A stretch of 64,000 nt of DNA, taken from contig UBUL01000011.1 in NCBI GenBank assembly GCA_900468625.1, positions 1 through 64,000 of the forward strand, in the 5' to 3' direction. Shown piece by piece: positions 25,220 through 33,743 of the stretch. The notes beneath the pieces were generated by a model that saw only the letters and a program-made list of their open reading frames with translations, did not search any database and was not told the origin of the DNA. The position numbers and the translations under genes were made by a program. Each line of letters begins with the position of its first letter. Position 1 is the first letter of the stretch. The DNA is from Hyphomicrobiales bacterium. Its GTDB lineage: Bacteria > Pseudomonadota > Alphaproteobacteria > Rhizobiales > Rhizobiaceae.

Positions 25220-25221
25220 AA

Positions 25222-25854
25222 ATGCCTGACTATGACTATATCCGCGAGGGAGATGCGATCTACGAACGCTCCTTCGCGATCATCCGCAACGAAGCCGATC
25301 TGAAGCGTTTTCCCGAAGCCGAGGCCGATGTGGCAGTCCGCATGATCCATGCCTGCGGGCTGGTGGAAGCGGCAGAGCATTTCCTGTTCTCTCCCGATTT
25401 CGTCGCATCGGCTCGCAAGGCGCTGTCCGAGGGCGCCCCGATCTTCTGCGATGCCGAAATGGTCGCCCGTGGCGTCACCCGCGCCCGCCTCCCGGCGGAA
25501 AACGAGGTGATCTGCACCTTGCAGGATCCACGCACGGCAGACATCGCCAAGACCATCGGCAACACACGCTCGGCCGCCGCCATGCATCTTTGGACCGACC
25601 GCCTTGCCGGTTCCGTCGTTGCCATCGGCAATGCACCGACCGCCCTCTTTCACCTTCTCGAAATGCTGCGCGACGGCGCCCCGAAGCCCGCCGCCATCAT
25701 CGGCATGCCTGTCGGCTTTGTCGGCGCAGCGGAATCGAAGGATGCGCTTGCCGAGAATTCCTACGGCGTTCCCTTTGCCATCGTGCGCGGGCGTCTCGGC
25801 GGCAGTGCGATGACGGCAGCGGCCCTCAACGCTCTTGCGAGGCCGGGCCTATGA
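25222..25854 (+). CDS. cobH: CobH, precorrin-8X methylmutase
   Basis: A 210-residue enzyme that moves a methyl group from C-11 to C-12 of precorrin-8X to give hydrogenobyrinate. Family hallmarks are the N-terminal DYIREGDAIYERSFAIIRNE, the helix VRMIHACGLVEAAEHFLFSP with the catalytic histidine (about residue 43), and the C-terminal GMPVGFVGAAESKDAL. The length is typical. It starts two bases after cobG and its stop overlaps the cobI start (ATGA), so the genes are tightly coupled. Confidence 0.94.
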   Translation: MPDYDYIREGDAIYERSFAIIRNEADLKRFPEAEADVAVRMIHACGLVEAAEHFLFSPDFVASARKALSEGAPIFCDAEMVARGVTRARLPAENEVICTLQDPRTADIAKTIGNTRSAAAMHLWTDRLAGSVVAIGNAPTALFHLLEMLRDGAPKPAAIIGMPVGFVGAAESKDALAENSYGVPFAIVRGRLGGSAMTAAALNALARPGL

Positions 25855-26588
25855 GCGCGCCGTCGAACGGAAGCCTGATTGGGATCGGCACCGGCCCCGG
25901 CGATCCCGAACTGCTGACGGTCAAGGCCGTCAAGGCCCTGGAGCGGGCCGATGTCGTCGCCTACTTCGCCAAGCAGGGCAAAGGCGGCAACGGACGCGCC
26001 ATCGTCGGCCACCTGCTGAAAGCGGACGTCGCGCTCCTGCCGCTCTACTATCCGGTCACGACCGAGATCGACAAGGACGCGCCGGAATATCTCGGTCAGA
26101 TCACCGCCTTCTATGACGTCTCGGCTGAGATGGTGGCGGCACATCTGCGAGAAGGAAAGACGGTTGCCGTGCTTAGCGAGGGCGATCCGCTGTTTTATGG
26201 TTCCTACATGCACCTGCATGTGCGCCTTGCCGATCGCTTCCCGACCGAAGTCATCCCAGGCGTAACGGCCATGTCCGGCTGCTGGTCTCTGGCCGGATTG
26301 CCGATGGTACAGGGAGACGACGTGCTCTCGGTTCTGCCGGGAACGATGGCGGAAGCCGAGCTTACCCGCCGCCTCGGCGATACGCAGGCAGCCGTGATCA
26401 TGAAGGTCGGCCGCAACCTGCCGAAAATCCGCCGCGCGCTCGATGCGGCCGGCCGGCTGAACGAGGCCATCTATGTCGAGCGCGGCACGATGGCGAACGG
26501 CGCCATGACGCCGCTTGCCAGCCGCGACGATGCCGAGGCACCTTATTTCTCGCTGGTCCTCGTCCCCGGTTGGGAAAACAGACCATGA
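25851..26588 (+). CDS. cobI: CobI, precorrin-2 C20-methyltransferase
   Basis: A 245-residue tetrapyrrole methylase that methylates C-20 of precorrin-2. The start at 25851 overlaps the cobH stop in ATGA; the frame is open further upstream, inside cobH, but the family motif GIGTGPGDPELLTVKAVKAL (about 10-29) places the start here. EGDPLFYGSYMHL and PGVTAMSGCWSLAG are the other conserved loops. Its stop overlaps the cobJ start in the same way. Confidence 0.93.
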   Translation: MSAPSNGSLIGIGTGPGDPELLTVKAVKALERADVVAYFAKQGKGGNGRAIVGHLLKADVALLPLYYPVTTEIDKDAPEYLGQITAFYDVSAEMVAAHLREGKTVAVLSEGDPLFYGSYMHLHVRLADRFPTEVIPGVTAMSGCWSLAGLPMVQGDDVLSVLPGTMAEAELTRRLGDTQAAVIMKVGRNLPKIRRALDAAGRLNEAIYVERGTMANGAMTPLASRDDAEAPYFSLVLVPGWENRP

Positions 26589-27349
26589 GTGGGCGTCTTT
26601 ATGTGATCGGCACCGGTCCCGGCAAGCCTGAGCAGACGACGCCGGAGGCACTGGCCGCTGTCGCCGACGCCCATGAATTCTACGGCTATGGCCCCTATCT
26701 CGACCGTCTGACGCTGCGCGGCGACCAGATCCGCCAGGCATCTGATAATCGCGAGGAGCTTGATCGCGCCAAAGCGGCACTGCAGCGGGCTTCGGCCGGC
26801 ATCGACGTCTGCGTCGTCTCCGGCGGCGATCCGGGCGTCTTCGCCATGGCGGCCGCCGTCTGCGAGGCAATCGATCATGGTCCTGCGGAATGGCGTACAG
26901 TCGATCTCGTCGTCGTGCCGGGCATTACGGCCATGCTTGCGGTCGCAGCCCGCATCGGCGCCCCTCTCGGACACGATTTTTGCGCCATCTCGCTATCGGA
27001 CAATCTGAAACCCTGGCCTCTCATCGAAAACCGGCTTCGTGCGGTTGCCGAGGCCGGTTTCGTGATCGCGCTCTACAATCCGATCAGCAAGGCGCGGCCC
27101 TGGCAGCTCGGCAAAGCCTTCGAAATCCTGCGCGCCGCACTGCCCGGTGAAACACCTGTCATCTTCGGGCGGGCCGCCGGTCGGCCTGACGAGCGCATGA
27201 CGGTGGCTCGGCTCGCCGATGCCGAAGCGTCGCAGGCGGATATGGCGACCTGCGTCATCATCGGCTCGGCCGAAACGCGCGTCATAGCCCGCGAAGGGCG
27301 CCCGGATCTGGTCTATACGCCGCGCTTCATCAGGGAAGAGGCAAAATGA
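26585..27349 (+). CDS. cobJ: CobJ, precorrin-3B C17-methyltransferase
   Basis: A 254-residue methylase that methylates C-17 of precorrin-3B and drives ring contraction. The motif VIGTGPGKPEQTTPEALAAV begins at about residue 6. VSGGDPGVFAMAAAV, PGITAMLAVAARIGAPLGHD and LYNPISKARPWQL are typical of CobJ/CbiH. The ATGA overlap with cobI sets the start. The last 37 bases overlap the 3' end of cobK, which runs the other way. Confidence 0.93.
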   Translation: MSGRLYVIGTGPGKPEQTTPEALAAVADAHEFYGYGPYLDRLTLRGDQIRQASDNREELDRAKAALQRASAGIDVCVVSGGDPGVFAMAAAVCEAIDHGPAEWRTVDLVVVPGITAMLAVAARIGAPLGHDFCAISLSDNLKPWPLIENRLRAVAEAGFVIALYNPISKARPWQLGKAFEILRAALPGETPVIFGRAAGRPDERMTVARLADAEASQADMATCVIIGSAETRVIAREGRPDLVYTPRFIREEAK

Positions 27350-28083
27350 TCGATCCGGCCGAGTGCAGCCTCCACCGTTTCGACCACCGGCAGACCGGCC
27401 GCCTCAGCGCGCTCGATCATGATCACCTTGATGCCAAGCAGTCTTGCGGCCTCGATCTTGGCATAGGTCGCCTCGCCGCCGCTGTTCTTGGTAACCACGA
27501 CCTCGATCTGATGTTTTTGCAGCATGTCGAGCTCATCCGCCAATCGGAACGGGCCTCGACTGTGGATATAGCTGACATGAGGCACCGTCAGCAGCGGCTC
27601 GACGGGATCGACGCTGCGGACCCAGTAATGGTGTTGCGACGCCGCGTTCGCCTGATGCGCCTCCTGCCGGCCGGTCGCCAGGAAGACCCGCAAGGGCTTG
27701 GCGCCGAGTGCAGCGATAGCCTGCGAAACGCTATGCACAGAAAGCCAATCATCACCTTCGACCGGCACCCAGGCCGGGCGGCGCAGCGCAAAAGCCGTCA
27801 CGTCGCATTGGGCCGCCGCTTCCGCAGCATTGGCGGAGATGCGGGCCGCAAAAGGATGGGTCGCGTCGATCAAGAGACCGATTGCCTCTTCCCGCAGATA
27901 GCGGGCAAGCCCTTCCGCGCCTCCGAAACCGCCGCTGCGCACCGGAACGGGCTGCGGGGCTGGATCGGCGGTTCTGCCGGCAAGCGACAGGACAATGTCC
28001 AGATCGGCGCGGGAGCCGAGGGCTGCCGCCAAGGCGCGGGCTTCCGTCGTACCGCCCAGGATCAGAATGCGGGCCTTGCCCAT
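27313..28083 (-). CDS. cobK: CobK, precorrin-6A reductase
   Basis: A 256-residue NADPH-dependent reductase that converts precorrin-6A to dihydro-precorrin-6B. The N-terminal nucleotide fold reads RILILGGTTEARALAAALG, followed by the characteristic GLLIDATHPFAARISANA (about 91-108) and VVTKNSGGEATYAKIEAARLL. It is the only cob gene on the minus strand. Its 3' end overlaps cobJ by 37 bases, and its ATG shares two bases with the ATG of cobL (CATG), so its promoter must lie inside cobL. Confidence 0.92.
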   Translation of the reverse strand: MGKARILILGGTTEARALAAALGSRADLDIVLSLAGRTADPAPQPVPVRSGGFGGAEGLARYLREEAIGLLIDATHPFAARISANAAEAAAQCDVTAFALRRPAWVPVEGDDWLSVHSVSQAIAALGAKPLRVFLATGRQEAHQANAASQHHYWVRSVDPVEPLLTVPHVSYIHSRGPFRLADELDMLQKHQIEVVVTKNSGGEATYAKIEAARLLGIKVIMIERAEAAGLPVVETVEAALGRIDHFASSLMKRGV

Positions 28084-29308
28084 GGCTGAAACACCTTCAA
28101 TTCAACGCTGGCTCACTCTTATCGGCATCGGCGAAGATGGTCCAGCCGGGCTCGGCGACGAGGCCAAACGGCTGATCGCCGAGGCACCAGCCATCTTTGC
28201 CGGTGCCCGCCATATCGAGTTGATGAGCCCTGTGATCACGGGCGAAACGCATCAATGGCTTTCGCCATTCGAAAGGTCCATCGAAGCAGTGCTTGCCCGG
28301 CGCGGCAGGCCAACAGTGGTTCTCGCTTCCGGCGATCCCTTCTTCTACGGCGTCGGGGCGACGCTTTCGCGGCACGTTCCAGTCGGTGAAATGACTGTTA
28401 TCCCGGCGCCCTCCTCCTTCAGCCTCGCCGTTTCGCGCCTCGGCTGGCCTTTGCAGGAGACGACGGTTCTCTCGCTGCACGGACGGCCGATCGATCTGAT
28501 CCGGCCGCATCTGCATGCTGGCCGCAAAATCTTGGCGCTGACATCGGACGGTGAAGGTCCGGCCGGATTGGCTGCTCTGCTGCGGAGCTCAGGCTTCGGT
28601 CAGTCTGAGCTTACGGTTCTGGAGGCGCTCGGCGGCCCGCACGAGAAGGTCTCGCGTCAAACTGCAGCTGACTTTGCCCTATCCGGCATCAACGATCTGA
28701 ATATATGCGGCGTCGAGGTCAAGGCCGAAACAGGTGCGCGAATCCTATCGCTGAGTGCCGGTCTCCCTGATGAGCTTTTCGAACATGACGGCCAGATCAC
28801 CAAGCGGGAAATACGTGCAATCACACTTTCGGCGCTCGCCCCGCGTCACGGCGAACTGCTCTGGGATATCGGCGCCGGTTCCGGTTCGATCGGCATCGAA
28901 TGGATGCTGGCAGACACGTCACTGCGCGCAATTGCCGTCGAGGCATCGGCCGAGCGCGTGGCGCGTATCCGTCGCAACGCTGCGAATTTCGGCGTGCCGG
29001 GCCTGACCGTTGTCGAGGGAGAGGCACCGAATGCCCTTGCAGGATTACCCGCGCCGGATGCGATCTTCATCGGTGGCGGCGGCAGTGACGCCGGTGTGCT
29101 CGACGCCGCGATCGGCCGTTTGAAAAGCGGCGGCAGGCTGGTCGCCAATGCCGTGACGACCGAGATGGAAAGCCTTCTGCTTGCCGAACAGGCGCGCCGG
29201 GGCGGCTTTCTGATCCGCATCGACATTGCGCGCACCGCCCCTGTCGGCCGCATGACCGGCTGGCGGCCGGCCATGCCGGTGACGCAATGGTCGTGGACCA
29301 AGCCATAA
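28082..29308 (+). CDS. cobL: CobL, precorrin-6B C5,C15-methyltransferase/decarboxylase
   Basis: A bifunctional enzyme of 408 residues. The N-terminal half is a tetrapyrrole methylase ([33 protein letters not shown]). The C-terminal half is a CbiT-like SAM methylase with decarboxylase function ([47 protein letters not shown]). The start at 28082 is chosen from the N-terminus [11 protein letters not shown]; it shares its first two bases with the cobK start on the other strand. No strong ribosome site is visible, and an in-frame ATG at 28067 is an alternative. Confidence 0.92.
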   Translation: MAETPSIQRWLTLIGIGEDGPAGLGDEAKRLIAEAPAIFAGARHIELMSPVITGETHQWLSPFERSIEAVLARRGRPTVVLASGDPFFYGVGATLSRHVPVGEMTVIPAPSSFSLAVSRLGWPLQETTVLSLHGRPIDLIRPHLHAGRKILALTSDGEGPAGLAALLRSSGFGQSELTVLEALGGPHEKVSRQTAADFALSGINDLNICGVEVKAETGARILSLSAGLPDELFEHDGQITKREIRAITLSALAPRHGELLWDIGAGSGSIGIEWMLADTSLRAIAVEASAERVARIRRNAANFGVPGLTVVEGEAPNALAGLPAPDAIFIGGGGSDAGVLDAAIGRLKSGGRLVANAVTTEMESLLLAEQARRGGFLIRIDIARTAPVGRMTGWRPAMPVTQWSWTKP

Positions 29309-29327
29309 TTCAGAACGAGGTAGAGCG

Positions 29328-30086
29328 ATGACAGTGCATTTCATTGGCGCAGGCCCGGGAGCCGCCGACCTGATCACCGTGCGCGGCCGGGATCTGATCG
29401 GCAAATGCCCGATCTGCCTCTATGCCGGCTCGATCGTTTCGCCCGAACTGCTGCAATATTGTCCGCCCGGCGCACGCATCATCGACACCGCGCCGATGTC
29501 GCTTGACGAGATCGAGACGGAATATCTCAAGGCCGCGGCAGCAGGCGAAGACGTTGCACGCCTGCATTCCGGCGACCTGTCCGTCTGGAGCGCAGTCGCC
29601 GAGCAGATCCGCCGCCTCGAGCAGCATGGCATCGACTATACGCTGACGCCGGGTGTTCCGGCTTTCGCCGCCGCCGCGTCCGCGCTCGGACGCGAATTGA
29701 CCATCCCGGCCGTGGCTCAGAGCCTGGTTCTGACGCGGGTGTCGGGCCGCGCCTCGCCGATGCCGAATAACGAGACGCTGGAAAAATTCGGCGCGACTGG
29801 CGCAACGCTCGCCATTCATCTCGCAATCCATGCGCTTCAAAAGGTCGTTGAAGAGCTGACGCCACTTTACGGCGCCGATTGCCCGGTTGCGATCGTCGTC
29901 AAGGCATCCTGGCCTGACGAGCGGATCATTCGGGGCACGCTCGCCACGATCGAGGAACAGGTGGCGGCCGAACCAATCGAGCGCACCGCCCTGATCTTCA
30001 TCGGCCGCTCGCTTGCCGCGAGCGATTTCCGCGAAAGTTCGCTCTACGATCCTACCTACCAGCGCCGGTTCCGCGGCCGGCAATAG
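29328..30086 (+). CDS. cobM: CobM, precorrin-4 C11-methyltransferase
   Basis: A 252-residue methylase that adds the C-11 methyl group to precorrin-4. The SAM motif [20 protein letters not shown] is at about 4-23. [32 protein letters not shown] and [19 protein letters not shown] are diagnostic of CobM/CbiF. It follows cobL by 19 bases and ends the block. No cobE-like frame lies between cobL and cobM, and cobA is also absent here, so the pathway must be completed elsewhere. Confidence 0.94.
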   Translation: MTVHFIGAGPGAADLITVRGRDLIGKCPICLYAGSIVSPELLQYCPPGARIIDTAPMSLDEIETEYLKAAAAGEDVARLHSGDLSVWSAVAEQIRRLEQHGIDYTLTPGVPAFAAAASALGRELTIPAVAQSLVLTRVSGRASPMPNNETLEKFGATGATLAIHLAIHALQKVVEELTPLYGADCPVAIVVKASWPDERIIRGTLATIEEQVAAEPIERTALIFIGRSLAASDFRESSLYDPTYQRRFRGRQ

Positions 30087-30154
30087 ACCCTTGCCGACGG
30101 CGTAGAGTGGTGTTCGAGCGAAGATGCCAGTTGCCCCGGAGACAACTCAGCTTA

Positions 30155-30967
30155 TCAGAGCTTGCCCGTCAAATACGCCATGCTCTCCTTGATCGCGGCC
30201 ACAGGTTCCTTCAGAGCATGCACAGCCGGGGCAAAGGGTTCGAACGAAGCGGGGCCGGCATAGCCGGCAGAAAGCAGGGCACGCAGCTGGCCGACATTGT
30301 CGAGGCGGTCGCTGGCATCGACCAGAACGCGATGCGGATCACGCATGTCGGCGACCGCAACATTGGCATCGCTGACGCCGGAAATGTGCACGAGACCCGT
30401 CAGCTCGGGGAAGGTTGCGGCCTCGCCGGCGAGGTGATGGTGGAAGGTATCGTGCACGAGGAGGAAGGTGGATCTCGCACCGAGTTCCTCGATGGCATCA
30501 GCCGCTTCGCTTTTCAGGCGCAGCGAGCAGATCTCGAAGCCGAGCGGCTCGACGAGACCGATAATGCCTGAAGCATCCAGCATCGGCTTCAGGGCCGACA
30601 GCGCCTTGCGGAGATTGGCGCGCCGCACCTCCGGCTCGCGGCCGCTGCCGTCATTGACCGGAACGAGCACAAGGGCTTTCGCGCCGCAATCACGGGCATA
30701 ATCGATCAGCTCTGCCGCCTCCCGGGCACGCTCGTCGTTCCATTCATTGAAGCGCTGCAGCGCATTGATGGAGATGATGGTAAGTCCCTGGCGCTCGGCC
30801 AATTCCCTAACGGCTTTCGCCGGAGTCCCGTCAAGTATCGCATTGCCGGCGAGATCGTTGCGGATCTCCACGCTGTCGATTCCGAGCTCTTTTGCAGCGG
30901 CGAAAAACGATTCCAGCTTCAGGGACGGCGCGCACATATGATTGAGCGCGAAACGAATGGAACTCAT
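30155..30967 (-). CDS. IolI/MocC-like sugar isomerase, TIM barrel
   Basis: A 270-residue xylose-isomerase-like TIM barrel. The start is the ATG at 30967 (MSSIRFALNHM), with AGGAGGAG eight bases upstream; the longer frame's GTG at 30976 would sit on the ribosome site. The sequence resembles IolI-type 2-keto-myo-inositol isomerases (FFAAAKELGIDSVEIRNDL; VEPLGFEICSLR; LLVHDTFHHHLAG), and the acidic and histidine residues in the last two segments are the likely metal ligands. MocC of rhizopine catabolism belongs to the same superfamily. With the LacI gene upstream and mocDEF-like genes beyond it, a role in inositol or inosamine breakdown is plausible but not proven. Confidence 0.75.
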   Translation of the reverse strand: MSSIRFALNHMCAPSLKLESFFAAAKELGIDSVEIRNDLAGNAILDGTPAKAVRELAERQGLTIISINALQRFNEWNDERAREAAELIDYARDCGAKALVLVPVNDGSGREPEVRRANLRKALSALKPMLDASGIIGLVEPLGFEICSLRLKSEAADAIEELGARSTFLLVHDTFHHHLAGEAATFPELTGLVHISGVSDANVAVADMRDPHRVLVDASDRLDNVGQLRALLSAGYAGPASFEPFAPAVHALKEPVAAIKESMAYLTGKL

Positions 30968-31084
30968 GATGGGCACTCCTCCTCAAGGCATCCGGCTGCG
31001 GAGACATTCCAAATCCGCCGCGCCTGCTTTGCGAAGGACTAGCGACATTCCTGCCTTTCTTCCATCGGCTTCAGCCATCATTCC

Positions 31085-31120
31085 TGATAGAATTCTTGGG
31101 ACAATGATAGAATTACATCA
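31085..31120. promoter_or_regulatory. Phased TGATAGAATT repeats, candidate LacI-type operator
   Basis: TGATAGAATT occurs twice exactly 20 bases apart (31085 and 31105), and the second copy continues as TGATAGAATTACATCA. A close relative, TGATAGATTCCATCA, lies in front of mocD at 32207. The site precedes the isomerase gene and follows the regulator gene's stop region. Confidence 0.5.
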
Positions 31121-31126
31121 TCCTTG

Positions 31127-32155
31127 TCAGATGTTTTCCGAAAGGAAGATTTCGAACGGCAGGAAGCTTTGTCCGGGAACGGCAGCTTCGTCGCTCTCGA
31201 CGGACTTGATCATCAGGCTCATCAGTTCCTTGCAAAGCGCTGGCAGCGGCGTGCCGATCGCCATGGCGACGACATCATCGGCAAGTGCCGCCCTCGATTC
31301 CGGCGTCAATTCGTTGACGACGGCAATCAGCTTGCCAGACAGCCGCTCCTCGCGAATGGCGGAAATCGCTCCCTCCATGCCTCCGCCGCAGACGTAGAAG
31401 CCAATGAGGTCGGGGTGCTTTTGCAAAAGATCGAGCGTCGCCTCATGCGTGATTTCCGGCGTATCGAGATTGATGAGCGTATCCAGCACCTCGAAATCTG
31501 GCGCATTCTCGCGGAAAAAGGACCGAAAACCGATTTCGCGCAACTCATGCCCAAGGAAGCGATGGCTGCCGACAAAGCATGCCACCTTGCCCGGGCGACG
31601 CGCCGAACGCGCGATGATCCAGGCAGCGGTACGCCCGACCTTGCGATTGTCGACGCCGATATAGCCCTGACGCGCCGTGGTGGAGAAATCGGACAGCAGG
31701 GAAAAGACCGGAATGCCTTTCTCCTTCAATTCGTCGATCGCGGCCGTGACGGCCGGATAATCCGGCGCCACGAGTGCGACCGCCTGGCTTCGGGCGGCGA
31801 CTATCTTCAGCTTCTCGACAATCGCCGTCGGTGTCGAGGCTGCGACGAAGTCGATCTGGGCGTTGATCCGCGCCGTCGTCACCGCCTGTGCCGCCGCGGC
31901 AATCTCCCTGGCGAAAGCCTGATAGAAGGCTTGAACAGGCTTTTGCAGGACGAAACCAAACCGATATTGCGGCAGATCCTCGAAGACGCGCTGACGCAGG
32001 AGACCGACGGCATGATAGCCGATTTCCTGCGCCGCCTCATAGACGCGCCGTGCCGTTTCCTCCCGCACGCGATGGCGCCCATTCAGCACACGATCGATCG
32101 TCGCGACGCTGACGCCGGATGCCTTGGCAAGATCCGCTATGGTGGGACGACGCAT
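31127..32155 (-). CDS. LacI-family regulator
   Basis: A 342-residue LacI/PurR-type regulator. The N-terminal DNA-binding part (about 1-60) has TIADLAKASGVSVATIDRVL and the hinge region VYEAAQEIGYHAVGL. The periplasmic-binding-protein-like domain follows (FVLQKPVQAFYQAFAREI; VALVAPDYPAVTAAIDEL; GFYVCGGGMEGAISAI), of the type that binds a sugar or cyclitol. It lies between the isomerase gene (same strand) and the divergent mocDEF-like operon and probably controls both, since a TGATAG motif is found on both sides. Confidence 0.9.
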   Translation of the reverse strand: MRRPTIADLAKASGVSVATIDRVLNGRHRVREETARRVYEAAQEIGYHAVGLLRQRVFEDLPQYRFGFVLQKPVQAFYQAFAREIAAAAQAVTTARINAQIDFVAASTPTAIVEKLKIVAARSQAVALVAPDYPAVTAAIDELKEKGIPVFSLLSDFSTTARQGYIGVDNRKVGRTAAWIIARSARRPGKVACFVGSHRFLGHELREIGFRSFFRENAPDFEVLDTLINLDTPEITHEATLDLLQKHPDLIGFYVCGGGMEGAISAIREERLSGKLIAVVNELTPESRAALADDVVAMAIGTPLPALCKELMSLMIKSVESDEAAVPGQSFLPFEIFLSENI

Positions 32156-32170
32156 GACCGCTCCTGAGAT

Positions 32171-32221
32171 ATGCCATCATTGGTGACATCAGAATTTGAT
32201 ATGTTTTGATAGATTCCATCA
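32171..32221. promoter_or_regulatory. Divergent lacI/mocD promoter with TGATAG motif
   Basis: The 150-base gap holds TGATAGATTCCATCA (32207-32221), matching the repeat at 31105, and a TGACATCAGAATTTGATATG stretch with inverted ends just upstream. These are candidate LacI-type operator sites serving both directions. Confidence 0.45.
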
Positions 32222-32305
32222 TTCATGCATTGAGGCAAGCGAAAAGTCGCTCTATCGTTTCCGGCATCAAGGGCGGTGTGCCGCTGCGCATCGCGGGAGG
32301 CAGGA

Positions 32306-33394
32306 ATGACGACGATAATCAAGCGTGACTACGATCTGCTCGGCGCAAGCGGCAGGCGAGCGGTGGAAACCGGACTTGCCGCGGCCGAATGGTATCACAC
32401 GGATATCGCGCGCAAGGACATGAAGGCACTGATGCAGCGCTCGGATGCGCCTGCGATCCGCGACACCATCATCTGGCTCGGCAGCATGGTGATCTTCGCC
32501 GCGCTTGGCGTCTACTTCTGGGGTTCGTGGATCTGCGTCCCCTTCTTCCTTGCCTACGGTGTACTCTATGGTTCTGCCTCGGACAGCCGCTGGCATGAAT
32601 GCGGCCATGGTACGGCGTTCAAGACACGCTGGATGAACGACGCGGTCTATCAGATCGCCTGCTTCATGATCATGCGCAATCCGGTGACCTGGCGCTGGAG
32701 CCATGCGCGCCACCACACCGATACCGTCATCGTCGGCCGCGACCCGGAGATCGCCGTCATGCGGCCGCCGGACCTCTTCCGCCTGGTTCTCAATTTCTTC
32801 GGCATCCTCGATGGCTGGCATGCGATGGCCGATATGCTGCGCAATGCCTGCGGCGTTGTCAGTGCTGCGGAAAAGACCTTCATTCCCGAAATGGAGCAGC
32901 CGAAGGCCATTCGCATCGCCCGCATCTGGCTTGCCATCTATATCGTCACTATTGCGAGCGCCATCGCCATGGGCTCCATCCTGCCGCTGATGCTGATCGG
33001 CCTCCCCCGCCTCTATGGCGCCTGGCACCACGTTCTGACCGGTCTGCTGCAGCACGGCGGCCTTGCAGACAATGTCATCGACCACCGGCTGAACAGCCGC
33101 ACCGTCATGATGAACCCCATCAGCCGCTTCATCTACTGGAACATGAACTATCATGTCGAGCATCATATGTTCCCGATGGTGCCCTACCACGCGCTGCCGA
33201 AGCTGCATTCGATGATCAAGCACGACCTGCCGGCGGCCAATCCGTCCATTTGGTCCGGCTATCGCGAGATGATCCCGGCATTCCTGCGGCAATTGCGCAA
33301 CGAGGACTATTTCCTGAAACGTGAGCTGCCGCAGACGGCACGGCCCTATCGCGAGGAATTTCACAGCGAACTTCCGGCTGCGGCCGCTCAATAA
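32306..33394 (+). CDS. mocD: MocD-like diiron membrane oxygenase/desaturase
   Basis: A 362-residue membrane-bound diiron enzyme of the fatty-acid-desaturase/alkane-hydroxylase superfamily. The start at 32306 has GGGAGGCAGGA upstream; the frame extends 10 codons further. Histidine boxes are HECGHGTAF, HARHHTD and HVEHHMF, with a further His in WHHVLTGLLQHGGL, and hydrophobic helices lie at about 50-90 and 210-240. With the next two genes it matches the mocDEF set described for Rhizobium leguminosarum, where it helps demethylate the rhizopine 3-O-methyl-scyllo-inosamine. Similar sets occur in non-rhizopine strains, so the substrate is inferred. Confidence 0.78.
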   Translation: MTTIIKRDYDLLGASGRRAVETGLAAAEWYHTDIARKDMKALMQRSDAPAIRDTIIWLGSMVIFAALGVYFWGSWICVPFFLAYGVLYGSASDSRWHECGHGTAFKTRWMNDAVYQIACFMIMRNPVTWRWSHARHHTDTVIVGRDPEIAVMRPPDLFRLVLNFFGILDGWHAMADMLRNACGVVSAAEKTFIPEMEQPKAIRIARIWLAIYIVTIASAIAMGSILPLMLIGLPRLYGAWHHVLTGLLQHGGLADNVIDHRLNSRTVMMNPISRFIYWNMNYHVEHHMFPMVPYHALPKLHSMIKHDLPAANPSIWSGYREMIPAFLRQLRNEDYFLKRELPQTARPYREEFHSELPAAAAQ

Positions 33395-33421
33395 ACCGGA
33401 CATGCAATGGGAGGAAAATCA

Positions 33422-33733
33422 ATGAGCAACTGGATCGAAGTCTGCGCCGCTGATGCGATCGACGAAGAGGATGTCATCCGCTTCGACCATGGTGGACGAA
33501 CCTTCGCCGTCTATCGCAGCCCCGAGGATGATTATTTCGCCACCGACGGCCTGTGCACCCACGAGAAGATCCATCTTGCCGACGGTCTCGTCATGGACAA
33601 CATCATCGAATGTCCGAAGCATAACGGCCGCTTCGACTATCGCACCGGCGAAGCCAAGGGCGCTCCGGTCTGCGTCGATCTGCAGACCTATCCGGTCAAG
33701 ATCGAAAACGGTATCGTTTTCATCGGGCTCTGA
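33422..33733 (+). CDS. mocE: MocE-like Rieske ferredoxin
   Basis: A 103-residue Rieske-type [2Fe-2S] ferredoxin. The cluster ligands are Cys and His in CTHEKIHLADG and in CPKHNGRFDY (C-x-H ... C-x2-H). GGAGG precedes the ATG at 33422, and a frame opening at 33407 is less likely. It should carry electrons from the MocF-like reductase to the MocD-like oxygenase. The next gene starts 10 bases after its stop. Confidence 0.88.
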   Translation: MSNWIEVCAADAIDEEDVIRFDHGGRTFAVYRSPEDDYFATDGLCTHEKIHLADGLVMDNIIECPKHNGRFDYRTGEAKGAPVCVDLQTYPVKIENGIVFIGL

Positions 33734-33743
33734 GGAGGTAAAC

